Assembly: GCA_964578605.1 (NCBI GenBank)
Contig: CAZODO010000015.1
Location: 13,220 to 77,219 of the forward strand
Direction of reading: 5' to 3'
Source: JAXMHN01 sp964578605
Lineage (GTDB): Bacteria; Verrucomicrobiota; Verrucomicrobiia; Limisphaerales; SIBE01
Length of the DNA: 64,000 bases
This document shows, piece by piece, positions 25,785 through 33,961 of this stretch. Made by a program: the position numbers and the translations under genes. The notes under the pieces are model-generated. The model was given only the letters and a program-made list of their open reading frames with translations. It made no database searches and was not told the origin of the DNA. Numbering within the stretch: position 1 is the first letter of the stretch; each line of letters opens with the position of its first letter.

Positions 25785-27119
25785 ATGAAGGACGCGATCA
25801 TCGAAGTCGAACACTTGTCCAAGCGGTACATCATCGCGCACCAGGGGGCTGCGACCGATGGCCTCCGGCACCGTTTGGAGAGCGCCGTGCGCGCTCCCTG
25901 GCGCTGGCTGAAAGGAGAGCGCCGCACCTCCACGGCGACGCGGGAGGAGTTCTGGGCGCTGAAGGATGTTTCGTTCGGGATCCAGCGCGGCGAGGTCATC
26001 GGGGTCATTGGCCGGAACGGGGCGGGGAAATCGACGCTGTTGAAGATCCTCAGCCGGATTACGGAGCCCACTGAGGGGCGGATCCGGATCCGGGGGCGTG
26101 TGGCCAGTCTCCTGGAGGTTGGAACCGGCTTTCATCCGGAGCTGACGGGACGCGAGAATGTCTTTCTGAACGGCGCCATCCTTGGGATGCCGAAAGCCGA
26201 GATCGAGCGCAAGTTCGACGCTATTGTCGCCTTCGCGGAGATTGAGAAGTTCCTCGACACGCCCGTGAAACGGTACTCTTCCGGAATGTACGTGCGGCTT
26301 GCGTTCGCGGTCGCCGCCCATTTGGAACCGGAGATCCTGGTGGTGGATGAAGTGCTGGCGGTGGGCGACGCGGAATTTCAGAAGAAGTGCCTGCAGAAGA
26401 TGGGCGATGTGGCGCACGGGGGCCGGACGGTGTTTTTCGTGTCGCACAACATGCAGGCAGTGACGCGGTTGTGCTCGCGGTGCATCCTGCTGCATCGGGG
26501 GGAGATCAAAATGGACGGCGACTCCAACCGCGTCGCCAACGCCTATCTCAATTCCGGCGTCACCACCACCGCCGTCCGCGAGTGGCCCGACCCCGCGAAG
26601 GCCCCGGGGGATGACGTCACCCGGTTGCGTGCTGTCCGGATCCGGGCGGCCTCAGGCGAAGTCGTCGATTCAATCGACATCCGGGAGCCGGTGGCCCTTG
26701 AACTCGAGTACGATGTGCTGGCGCCGGGATACCGGTTCCTGCCGCATTTCGGCGTGCGAAACGAGGATGGCACAATGCTCTTTGTTGCGGTGGACCTGGA
26801 CCCGGAATGGCGCGGCAAGAAGAGGCCGCCCGGCCGCTATATCAGCACGGGCTGGGTCCCCGGGAACTTCTTCTCGGAAGGATTGCTGTCCATCGTCGCG
26901 GTGATCATGACGTTGGGCCCGGAGTTGCCGCGCGCCGCGGTCGAAGACGCGGTGGCCTTCCGCGTCTGCGACGAGTTGACCCACACAGATACGGCGCGGG
27001 GAGATTACACCAGGCCCATGCCGGGATTACTCCGGCCGGTGCTCCGATGGACCACGCGCCGCGTCTCGGCGAACCCTTCGGACGCGCCTGTGGCGGCACC
27101 GGTAAGCGTGTCAGCTTGA
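25785..27119 (+). CDS. wzt: ABC-type polysaccharide exporter ATPase with Wzt C-terminal domain
   Basis: A 444-aa ATPase. Walker A is GRNGAGKSTLLKILS near residue 85, the Q-loop region follows, the signature is YSSGMYVRLAFAVAAHLEP and Walker B is EILVVDEVLAVGD. Residues from about 275 form the beta-sandwich Wzt C-terminal domain, which in characterised systems recognises the modified end of the glycan. This form is longer than simple KpsT-type ATPases, implying recognition of a capped or specific polymer end. A decayed relative lies at 39269. Confidence 0.93.
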   Translation: MKDAIIEVEHLSKRYIIAHQGAATDGLRHRLESAVRAPWRWLKGERRTSTATREEFWALKDVSFGIQRGEVIGVIGRNGAGKSTLLKILSRITEPTEGRIRIRGRVASLLEVGTGFHPELTGRENVFLNGAILGMPKAEIERKFDAIVAFAEIEKFLDTPVKRYSSGMYVRLAFAVAAHLEPEILVVDEVLAVGDAEFQKKCLQKMGDVAHGGRTVFFVSHNMQAVTRLCSRCILLHRGEIKMDGDSNRVANAYLNSGVTTTAVREWPDPAKAPGDDVTRLRAVRIRAASGEVVDSIDIREPVALELEYDVLAPGYRFLPHFGVRNEDGTMLFVAVDLDPEWRGKKRPPGRYISTGWVPGNFFSEGLLSIVAVIMTLGPELPRAAVEDAVAFRVCDELTHTDTARGDYTRPMPGLLRPVLRWTTRRVSANPSDAPVAAPVSVSA

Positions 27120-27138
27120 CCGGGCATCGGCTCTGAGC

Positions 27139-27855
27139 ATGGGCAGTTTTGTCGACCAGTTCTGGAGGCGCTTCTGGCTGGCGCGGGGCGGTGTGGGCTG
27201 GCGGGGCCGGCTGGCAACCCGAATCGCGATCCTCGGGGTCGGCGGGGGGCCAGCGCGGCGGAGTTGGGCTGGCCTGACCTCGCGGGGGTTTATCGACCCC
27301 AGGGCGGAGGTGATCCACGCGGACCTTCGGTTGGGAAAGCATGTGTTCGTTGGGGAGCGAGCCATTCTCGCCTGCTGGCAAGGGATCGTGCGAACGGTCG
27401 CCCAGGAAGCCTCACGGGAGGACGGCTTCATCGAGCTCGGAGAGGGCGCCTGCATCGAACGGGAAGCCGTGCTTGAGGTTTTTGAGGGCGGTTTTATCCG
27501 GGTCGGGCGAGAGGCGTTTATCAGGGCGGGTTCTGTGCTGTTGGCGGCGGTGCAACCGGTCCTTGTTGGGGACCGGGTGGTGATCGGCCCCGGGTGTGCC
27601 TTCTTTCCGTATGACCATCAGTTTGCGCCGGACAAAGACATGTTCGATCAGCCGCTGGATTCCCGAGGGCCGATCGTGCTCGAGGATGAGGCACGGCTCG
27701 GAGCGGGGGTGACGGTGTTGTCGGGAGTGACCGTGGGCCGGGGGGCGCGCGTTCAGTCCGGGGCCGTGGTCACGCGGGACGTTCCTGCCAAGGCGTTTGT
27801 TGCGGGCGCTCCAGCCCGCATCCGGGACGCCGGAAGAGTTGTCGAGGCGGCATGA
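27139..27855 (+). CDS. Hexapeptide-repeat acyltransferase (copy 1 of tandem pair)
   Basis: A 238-aa left-handed beta-helix acyltransferase. The N-terminus MGSFVDQFWRRFWLARGGVG is an unusual Trp/Arg-rich segment also seen in the next gene, followed by hexapeptide turns (RLGKHVFVGERAIL, GDRVVIGPGCAFFPYDHQFA, LGAGVTVLSGVTVGRGARV) and the family ending TRDVPAKAFVAGAPARI. It is close to the Wzt gene (20-base gap). It probably O-acetylates a glycan or precursor; the substrate is unknown. Confidence 0.85.
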   Translation: MGSFVDQFWRRFWLARGGVGWRGRLATRIAILGVGGGPARRSWAGLTSRGFIDPRAEVIHADLRLGKHVFVGERAILACWQGIVRTVAQEASREDGFIELGEGACIEREAVLEVFEGGFIRVGREAFIRAGSVLLAAVQPVLVGDRVVIGPGCAFFPYDHQFAPDKDMFDQPLDSRGPIVLEDEARLGAGVTVLSGVTVGRGARVQSGAVVTRDVPAKAFVAGAPARIRDAGRVVEAA

Positions 27856-27862
27856 CAAAGCG

Positions 27863-28606
27863 ATGCGCGACCGGTTGATCAATCGCTGGCGGCAGTTCTG
27901 GCTTTGGCGCGGGGGGTATGACCGTTTTGGCCGGTTCGCGAGTTGGCTGGGCAGTCTCGGCGTCGGAACACACCGGCAGCTCCATCGGTTGGTATGGATC
28001 GCGCCTGCGCGAGGTTTCATTGCGCCCAGCGCACGGGTCGTTGGAGTCGATCTCCGCATGGGTTCGCACGTGTTTATCGGTGAACGCGTGGTGATCGCCC
28101 GGGCGGAGGAAGCCGGGGGCCGCCTTGAGGGCGACCGCAACGCGGCCGAGAGACCGGGGGTCGAGTTGGACGACCACGTTCAGTTGAACCGGGAAATCAC
28201 GATCGAGCTGTCCGGCGGCGGGACCGTGAGCGTTGGCCGGTATGTCGGGATTCAAATGCGATGCTTTTTTCAGGCGGCGGTCCATCCGATCCGCATTGGC
28301 AGCCGGACGATGATTGCTCCTTACTGCGTGCTGCTGAGTGGCGAGCCGCGGCGAGGAGAGGCAGTTGAGGCGGCGCAAGGGCCGATCGAGATCGGGGACG
28401 ACAGTTGGCTGGGCGTGGGAGCGAAGGTCCTGGGCGGCGTGACCATAGGAAAAGGCGCCATCGTGGCGGCGGGTTCCGTGGTGACATCCGATATCCCGCC
28501 GGGGGGGGTGGCGGCCGGGAACCCGGCGCGCTTGATCCGGCGGCGCGCTGATTTGACGAGCGGCGAGGGGCAACGAGAGACGCCCGTCGCTTTCGAGGCG
28601 CCGTGA
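27863..28606 (+). CDS. Hexapeptide-repeat acyltransferase (copy 2 of tandem pair)
   Basis: A 247-aa sister of the previous gene: MRDRLINRWRQFWLWRGGYD matches the earlier Trp/Arg-rich start, and GFIAPSARVVGVDLRMGSHV aligns with GFIDPRAEVIHADLRLGKHV. Later hexapeptide repeats are WLGVGAKVLGGVTIGKGAIV, ending SDIPPGGVAAGNPARLI. ATG 27863 is preferred to the upstream TTG 27797, which overlaps copy 1. The pair looks like a tandem duplication that has diverged. Confidence 0.83.
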   Translation: MRDRLINRWRQFWLWRGGYDRFGRFASWLGSLGVGTHRQLHRLVWIAPARGFIAPSARVVGVDLRMGSHVFIGERVVIARAEEAGGRLEGDRNAAERPGVELDDHVQLNREITIELSGGGTVSVGRYVGIQMRCFFQAAVHPIRIGSRTMIAPYCVLLSGEPRRGEAVEAAQGPIEIGDDSWLGVGAKVLGGVTIGKGAIVAAGSVVTSDIPPGGVAAGNPARLIRRRADLTSGEGQRETPVAFEAP

Positions 28607-28712
28607 TGCGAGCCACGCCCGAAGTTATCGCGGGCGAAGACCCCTGGCGAACCAGGGCGGGGCTGATCTCGAGCGCGGCACAAATCCACACAGTTCACAG
28701 AACATCAATCGC

Positions 28713-29486
28713 ATGAAAGCCATTATTTTGGCGGGCGGAATGGGATCCAGGCTTGCGGAAGAAACGGTCGTCAAGCCGAAGCCGATGGTGGAGATAGGCG
28801 GGCGGCCTATTCTCTGGCATATCATGAACATCTTCTCCGCGAATGGGATCACGGAGTTCATCATCGCTCTGGGTTACAAGGGGGAGATGATCAAGGGATA
28901 CTTCCTGAACTTCGTCGCGTTGAACAACGACCTGTCCATTGACCTGGCCACGGGCGAAACCACCATTCATCGCGGGAGGCATCTCCCCTGGAAGGTGCAC
29001 CTTGTGGATACCGGCCTGCATACCAACACGGGCGGGCGCATGAAGCGGCTGGCCAGTTGGCTTGATGACAACGAGCCGTTCCTGTTTACCTATGGGGATG
29101 GCGTAGCCGATGTCGACCTGCGCGCAGTGCTGAAATATCATCATAGCCACGGCAGACTGGCGACCATGACGACGGTGCGCCCGCCGGCCCGGTTCGGCCG
29201 CGTGGGTTATGATGGCCCGCTCGTTCGTGAGTACAACGAAAAGCCGGACGAAGGCGAAGGCTGGATTAATGGCGGCTACTTTGTTCTCAACAAGAAGGTC
29301 ATTCAGTATATCGACGGCGATAACACCTCCTGGGAACGGGAACCCCTCGAGCAACTCGCCCGCGAAGGACAACTCGCCGGTTACCGGCACACCGGTTTCT
29401 GGTCCTGCATGGATACGCTCAAAGAAAAGAAGCTCCTGGAGGAGATGTGGAATTCCGGCAACCCGCCCTGGAGGATCTGGGAATGA
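28713..29486 (+). CDS. rfbF: Glucose-1-phosphate cytidylyltransferase
   Basis: Makes CDP-glucose from CTP and glucose-1-phosphate, the entry to CDP-3,6-dideoxy and branched sugars. A 257-aa protein with KAIILAGGMGSRLAEETVVK (nucleotide loop), KPKPMVEIGGRPILWHIMNI, and the characteristic ALGYKGEMIKGYFLN and WINGGYFVLNKKV. Its usual partner, CDP-glucose 4,6-dehydratase (RfbG), was not recognised in the window, so it may lie elsewhere or one of the SDRs may act in its place. Confidence 0.93.
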   Translation: MKAIILAGGMGSRLAEETVVKPKPMVEIGGRPILWHIMNIFSANGITEFIIALGYKGEMIKGYFLNFVALNNDLSIDLATGETTIHRGRHLPWKVHLVDTGLHTNTGGRMKRLASWLDDNEPFLFTYGDGVADVDLRAVLKYHHSHGRLATMTTVRPPARFGRVGYDGPLVREYNEKPDEGEGWINGGYFVLNKKVIQYIDGDNTSWEREPLEQLAREGQLAGYRHTGFWSCMDTLKEKKLLEEMWNSGNPPWRIWE

Positions 29487-30637
29487 CCCCGTCTCAGAAT
29501 CACTCACACACACGCCCCATGACAGGAATGAATGCCAGCCAGGTTCTTGAAACCGACCTCGATTACGTCAGCCGCCAGTTGGCGGACGAAGGGTCTGCCT
29601 TGGAAGGAAAACGCCTTTTCCTCAGCGGCGGCGCGGGTTTTCTCGGGTATTACCTGACGCACTCGGTGCTGCATTGGAACCGCAGCCATCCCGGGTCCCG
29701 CGCGATCCGGATCACGGTTTGCGACAACTATTCACGGGGTGTGCCCCCGTGGGTGGATCAGTTGGCGAAAGATCCCGCGGTGACCTTGCTCCAGCAGGAT
29801 ATCACACGCCCCTTGCCGCCGGAGGTGGGCTCGTTCGATTACCTCATTCACGCCGCTTCCATCGCTTCCCCGACTTATTATCGAAAGCACCCCATCGAGA
29901 CCATGGATGCGAACGTGAACGGCTTGCGGCTCTTGCTGGACCGCTGCCGCAAACAGGCCGAGACCGGCCACCCGATTTCCGGGTTTCTCTTTTTCTCCAC
30001 GAGCGAGATTTACGGGGATCCGCCCCCGGACCAGATCCCCACCTCGGAAACCTTCCGCGGGTACGTGTCTTGCACCGGACCGCGCGCGTGTTATGACGAG
30101 TCGAAACGCTACGGTGAAACCCTCTGCGTGAATTTCGCCCAGCAATATGGCCTGCCGATCACGATGGCCCGGCCGTTCAACAACTATGGGCCGGGCCTCA
30201 AGATCACCGACCGACGCGTCATCCCGGATCTGGCGCGCGACCTCTTTGCGGGAAAGGACCTGGTGCTCCTCTCCGACGGATCGCCAACGCGCACGTTCTG
30301 CTATATCGCGGATGCCGTCGTGGGTTACTACAAGGTGCTGGTGCGAGGCCGCCCGGGTGAAGCCTACAACATCGGCAACGAGACCCCCGAAATCTCCATG
30401 GCCGCTCTCGCGGAATTGATGGTGACGCTGGCCCGCAAGCAACTGGGTTACTCCGGCAAAGTCGTGCTTCGCCCCAGCGCGGAAAAGGACTATTTGACGG
30501 ACAATCCGCAACGCCGCTGCCCGTCCATTGCGAAGGCACGGAAAGACCTGGGGTTCGCACCCACGATCCCACTGGAACAGGGCTTGTCCCAGACGCTGGC
30601 GTGGTACGGTGACAATCGAGTGGCGGAGGAGGCGTAA
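29483..30637 (+). CDS. UDP-glucuronate decarboxylase-like SDR (UDP-xylose synthase type)
   Basis: A protein of about 384 aa, an extended SDR with LSGGAGFLGYYLTHSV as cofactor motif, SIASPTYYRKHPIETMD, FLFFSTSEIYGDP and ACYDESKRYGETL carrying the catalytic Tyr and Lys. The ASPxxY and GPRACYDESKR segments are typical of UDP-xylose synthases. ATG 29483 overlaps the rfbF stop (ATGA); ATG 29519 is an alternative. It is followed at once by ugd, whose product UDP-glucuronate is the expected substrate. A dTDP/CDP-hexose dehydratase role is the main alternative. Confidence 0.82.
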   Translation: MTPSQNHSHTRPMTGMNASQVLETDLDYVSRQLADEGSALEGKRLFLSGGAGFLGYYLTHSVLHWNRSHPGSRAIRITVCDNYSRGVPPWVDQLAKDPAVTLLQQDITRPLPPEVGSFDYLIHAASIASPTYYRKHPIETMDANVNGLRLLLDRCRKQAETGHPISGFLFFSTSEIYGDPPPDQIPTSETFRGYVSCTGPRACYDESKRYGETLCVNFAQQYGLPITMARPFNNYGPGLKITDRRVIPDLARDLFAGKDLVLLSDGSPTRTFCYIADAVVGYYKVLVRGRPGEAYNIGNETPEISMAALAELMVTLARKQLGYSGKVVLRPSAEKDYLTDNPQRRCPSIAKARKDLGFAPTIPLEQGLSQTLAWYGDNRVAEEA

Positions 30638-32019
30638 TGAAAATATCGATTATCGGCACCGGCTACGTCGGATTGGTCTCCGGGGTGTGCCTCGCGGAGA
30701 AAGGACACGACGTGGTCTGCGTTGACGTCGACCACGCGAAGGTGGAGCGGATCAATGCCGGGATCTCGCCCATCCACGAAGCGGGTCTGGAGGCCTTGCT
30801 GGCAAAACACGTTGGACAACGGTTCCGCGCGACCACGAACCTGCCGGAAGCGGTGCGGGAAACGGAAGTCTCTCTGATCGCGGTCGGCACCCCTTTCGAC
30901 GGCGACCAGATCGATCTGAAATACGTCAGGGAGGCGGCTGCTCAATTGGGCAGCGCGTTGCGCGAGAAAGACGAATACCACGTCGTGGTCGTGAAGAGTA
31001 CCGTGGTTCCCGGAACGACGCATGATGTCGTGCTCCCAATCCTCGAGGAGCGTTCGGGCAAACGGGCCGGGGACGGGTTCGGAGTCGGCATGAACCCGGA
31101 ATTTCTGCGCGAAGGATGCGCGGTGGAGGACTTTCTCTGTCCGGACCGGATCGTCCTGGGGGCGATCGATGGACGAACGCTGCAGGTGCTCGAAACGATC
31201 TATCAGCCGTTCAGCAGCGTAGACATCGTCGCGACAACCACCCAGACGGCTGAGATGATCAAATACGCCTCGAACTCGCTGCTGGCCACCCTCATCTCCT
31301 TTTCCAACGAGATCGGCAACCTGTGCGCTTCCCTGGAAGACGTGGACGCCCTGGACGTGATGCGAGGGGTGCATCTGGACAAGCGGTTGTCCCCTGTGAT
31401 TGAGGAAGGCCGGCGCGTTGTTCCTGAAATTGCCGCTTACCTATCGCCCGGCTGCGGGTTTGGCGGCAGTTGTTTCCCCAAGGATCTGAAAGCGCTGATC
31501 TCGTTCGGCGAGAGGGCTGGGGTTCCGATGACCCTCTTGAGTTCCGTCATCGCGGTGAATCAGTGCCAGCCGCACCGCATGATTCGGCTCTTGGAAAAGC
31601 ATTTCCCCGTCCTGGACGGAGTCAGGGTCAGTGTTCTCGGACTGGCGTTCAAGCCTGGAACCGATGACATCCGCGAATCTCCGTCCATTCCGGTGGTGCA
31701 GGCTCTGCTGGCGGCTCAGGCGCGGGTCAAGGTCTATGATCCAATTGTCCGGCGCGATAAGATGCAAATTGCGGGAATGGAGCGGATCACGGTGTCAGGC
31801 GATCTGTCGCAAGCCGTGGATGGTTCGCAGGCCGTCCTGCTCATGACTCGGTGGCCGGAGTTCAATGACCTGGACAAATACTTCGTCCATCTCACAGAGC
31901 CGCCGGTGGTCATCGATGGACGCCGCATGCTTCAGCCGCGCAACTTCGCTCGCTACGAGGGGATTGGGTTTGGCAAGGCAAAGGAGCCTGGCATGACGGA
32001 CGCTCTGTCGGCGGGGTGA
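30637..32019 (+). CDS. ugd: UDP-glucose/UDP-HexNAc 6-dehydrogenase
   Basis: Oxidises the C6 hydroxyl of a UDP-sugar to a carboxylate using two NAD+. A 460-aa protein: SIIGTGYVGLVSGVCLAEKG at the N-terminus, FLREGCAVEDF, and the catalytic cysteine signature GCGFGGSCFPKDLKAL around residue 275; VLGLAFKPGTDDIRESPS opens the C-terminal NAD-related domain. The ATG uses the last base of the upstream TAA (TAATG). The product may feed the preceding decarboxylase-like SDR. It could also fill the WbpA role for the trio at 847-3556, since no second 6-dehydrogenase is seen. Confidence 0.92.
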   Translation: MKISIIGTGYVGLVSGVCLAEKGHDVVCVDVDHAKVERINAGISPIHEAGLEALLAKHVGQRFRATTNLPEAVRETEVSLIAVGTPFDGDQIDLKYVREAAAQLGSALREKDEYHVVVVKSTVVPGTTHDVVLPILEERSGKRAGDGFGVGMNPEFLREGCAVEDFLCPDRIVLGAIDGRTLQVLETIYQPFSSVDIVATTTQTAEMIKYASNSLLATLISFSNEIGNLCASLEDVDALDVMRGVHLDKRLSPVIEEGRRVVPEIAAYLSPGCGFGGSCFPKDLKALISFGERAGVPMTLLSSVIAVNQCQPHRMIRLLEKHFPVLDGVRVSVLGLAFKPGTDDIRESPSIPVVQALLAAQARVKVYDPIVRRDKMQIAGMERITVSGDLSQAVDGSQAVLLMTRWPEFNDLDKYFVHLTEPPVVIDGRRMLQPRNFARYEGIGFGKAKEPGMTDALSAG

Positions 32020-32116
32020 CGGTTTCACGCGGACCGGCTTTCCCTGAGCCCAGCCCCGGAAACGCGGAGGTGCCAAAGCGAACTCCAGCCTGTCATCCTG
32101 GATTCAGGAGGCCTGT

Positions 32117-33196
32117 ATGGGCGAGATAACGCTTCAAGACCACGGTCCGTCGGCGAGGGCTTTCTTTGGCGCTCTCGTCGCGGTGGCGGCAGTTGGGACT
32201 CTGGACTGGGCGATTAACTCAGAGCTGTCCGTCTCGATTCTCTACCTGGTGCCGGTCGGGTTTTCGGCTTGGTTCAGCGGCCGCCTTGCGGGGGTGGTCA
32301 TCGCGACCGTTGCTGCCTTCGCGTGGTTCTTGGCGGAAGGGACGAGCGGGTCGGCGCCTTGGAGTCATGCGGGTCTGCTGTGGCAATCTGGAAGTCGGTT
32401 CGGGTTCTACGTCGTCACCGCGCTGCTTGTGTCGCAGCTCCGCGTTCTCACCCTGGGTCTGGAGGCGTTGGTGCGCGAGAGGACTGCGGCTCTGGAAGCC
32501 GAGGTTCGCCGCCGCAAGCAGGTGGAGCAAGAAGCCGCCGAGATCACGGAGCGCGAACAGGAGCGCATCGCCCAGGAACTTCACGATGGACTGGCAGCCT
32601 ACCTGGCAGGAGTGGCTTTTCGAATCAAGACGGTTGCCGAGAGTCTTCATCGGCGCGGTGTTCCGGAGGCGGGCGAAACCGGCGAGTTAGTGAGCCTGGT
32701 GAACGAAGCCAGCGGCCAAGTGCGCAGTCTGGCGCATCTTCTGGCGCCAAGCCAGGCGGGAGACGGCGGGCTTGGCGTGGCCCTGTCGCGCTTGGGCGCC
32801 GAAGCGGAGACGGTTTACGGGATCACGTGCACGGTCGACACGGAAGCGAATTTGCCAGATCTGACGGGCGAGCAGACCTCTCAGCTCTACCGGGTGGCTC
32901 AGGAATGCGTTCGCAACGCCGTCCAGCATTCCCGAGGCGAGCTCATTCAGATCACGTGCGGGACGGTCCAACCCGGGCGGCTCAGACTGTCGGTCGCGTG
33001 TGACGGCAAGGCCTGGGATCCTTCGCGGACAGCTACGACAGGCCTCGGCATCCGGATCATGCGGCATCGGACGGAGCGGCTTGGGGGCACCTTGACAATC
33101 CGACCCGGCACGGACGGCGGGACCGTCGTCGTGTGCGAGATTCCTCTGCATGACGGCCCTGTCCCGGCCGGGTCCGCACCGGGGGGGGCTCCATGA
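32117..33196 (+). CDS. Membrane sensor histidine kinase (NarL/HisKA_3 type)
   Basis: A 359-aa kinase. The first 110 residues hold about four hydrophobic segments (for example SILYLVPVGFSAWFSG and GVVIATVAAFAWFLA) with almost no periplasmic sensor, suggesting membrane or intramembrane sensing. A coiled coil follows, then the phospho-acceptor EQERIAQELHDGLAAYLAG (His in ELHD), and the HATPase part QLYRVAQECVRNAVQHS and TTGLGIRIMRHRTERLGG. It overlaps its response regulator by 4 bases. It sits between two sugar-nucleotide modules, so control of this locus is the simplest inference. Confidence 0.9.
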   Translation: MGEITLQDHGPSARAFFGALVAVAAVGTLDWAINSELSVSILYLVPVGFSAWFSGRLAGVVIATVAAFAWFLAEGTSGSAPWSHAGLLWQSGSRFGFYVVTALLVSQLRVLTLGLEALVRERTAALEAEVRRRKQVEQEAAEITEREQERIAQELHDGLAAYLAGVAFRIKTVAESLHRRGVPEAGETGELVSLVNEASGQVRSLAHLLAPSQAGDGGLGVALSRLGAEAETVYGITCTVDTEANLPDLTGEQTSQLYRVAQECVRNAVQHSRGELIQITCGTVQPGRLRLSVACDGKAWDPSRTATTGLGIRIMRHRTERLGGTLTIRPGTDGGTVVVCEIPLHDGPVPAGSAPGGAP

Positions 33197-33879
33197 AGCG
33201 CGCGGAAAAGGTCAGTGTTCTGGTCGTGGACGACCACCCCTTTTTCCGACGCGGGATCGTGCAGTGGCTGAACCAACAGCCAGGCTTGTTTTGCTGCGGA
33301 GAAGCGGCTTCCGTGCTCGAGACACGAGCCTCGGTGGACCGCTTGCGTCCGGATGTTGTCCTGCTGGATCTGCAGTTGGAGGACGGCGACGGCCTCGATC
33401 TCGCTGCCGAACTCGCGTCGCAGTATCCGGCGACGCGCATTCTAGTGCTCTCGCAGCGCAACGAGGATGTCTACGCCCATCGGGCGCTCCGCGTTGGCGC
33501 TCGCGGCTATGTGATGAAATCGGAAGCGACGGAAACGGTCTTGACGGCGATCCAGACGGTCATGCGCGGGGAGATTTATGTGAGCCGGCCGGTGGCCGCG
33601 CGGGCGCTGCAAAGACTGTTTCCGGACCCGACAGGCTCTGCACCGGAGTTGGCTCGTCTTTCTGACCGGGAGATCCAGGTTTTCCAATTGCTCGGGGCGT
33701 CGTGCAGCAACCGGGACATCTCCGCGATCCTCAAGATATCCCCAAAGACCGTCGAAACGTACCGCGAGAATCTCAAGGCCAAGCTCCGCGTTCCTGACGG
33801 AGCCGCCTTGCTTGCGGCGGCGCGGAAATGGGTCGAGCATGGCGAGTTCCGCCCGTCTCAATCGGGTGACCGCCCCTAA
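33193..33879 (+). CDS. LuxR/NarL-family response regulator
   Basis: A 228-aa DNA-binding regulator. The receiver has VLVVDDHPFF (acidic pair) and the phospho-acceptor Asp in PDVVLLDLQLEDGDG, with YVMKSEATE carrying the conserved Lys. The C-terminal LuxR helix-turn-helix reads LSDREIQVFQLLGASCSNRD and KISPKTVETYRENLKAKL. ATGA overlap with the kinase gene indicates a cognate pair. Its target sites are not known; intergenic palindromes in this window are candidates. Confidence 0.93.
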   Translation: MKRAEKVSVLVVDDHPFFRRGIVQWLNQQPGLFCCGEAASVLETRASVDRLRPDVVLLDLQLEDGDGLDLAAELASQYPATRILVLSQRNEDVYAHRALRVGARGYVMKSEATETVLTAIQTVMRGEIYVSRPVAARALQRLFPDPTGSAPELARLSDREIQVFQLLGASCSNRDISAILKISPKTVETYRENLKAKLRVPDGAALLAAARKWVEHGEFRPSQSGDRP

Positions 33880-33930
33880 ACCGAATCAGCAGGTTCACCC
33901 GAGTGACAGGGGCACGGATCTAACTAGAAT

Positions 33931-33959
33931 CTTAATCACTGAGATCCTCAGTGTTTAAG
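33931..33959 (+). promoter_or_regulatory. 13-bp-stem hairpin just upstream of SDR start
   Basis: CTTAATCACTGAG (33931-33943), loop ATC, then CTCAGTGTTTAAG (33947-33959): the arms match at 12 of 13 positions. The ATG of the next gene is at 33962, only two bases later. There is no long T-tract, so it could be a terminator for the two-component genes, an operator, or a translational control hairpin. Confidence 0.6.
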
Positions 33960-33961
33960 CG

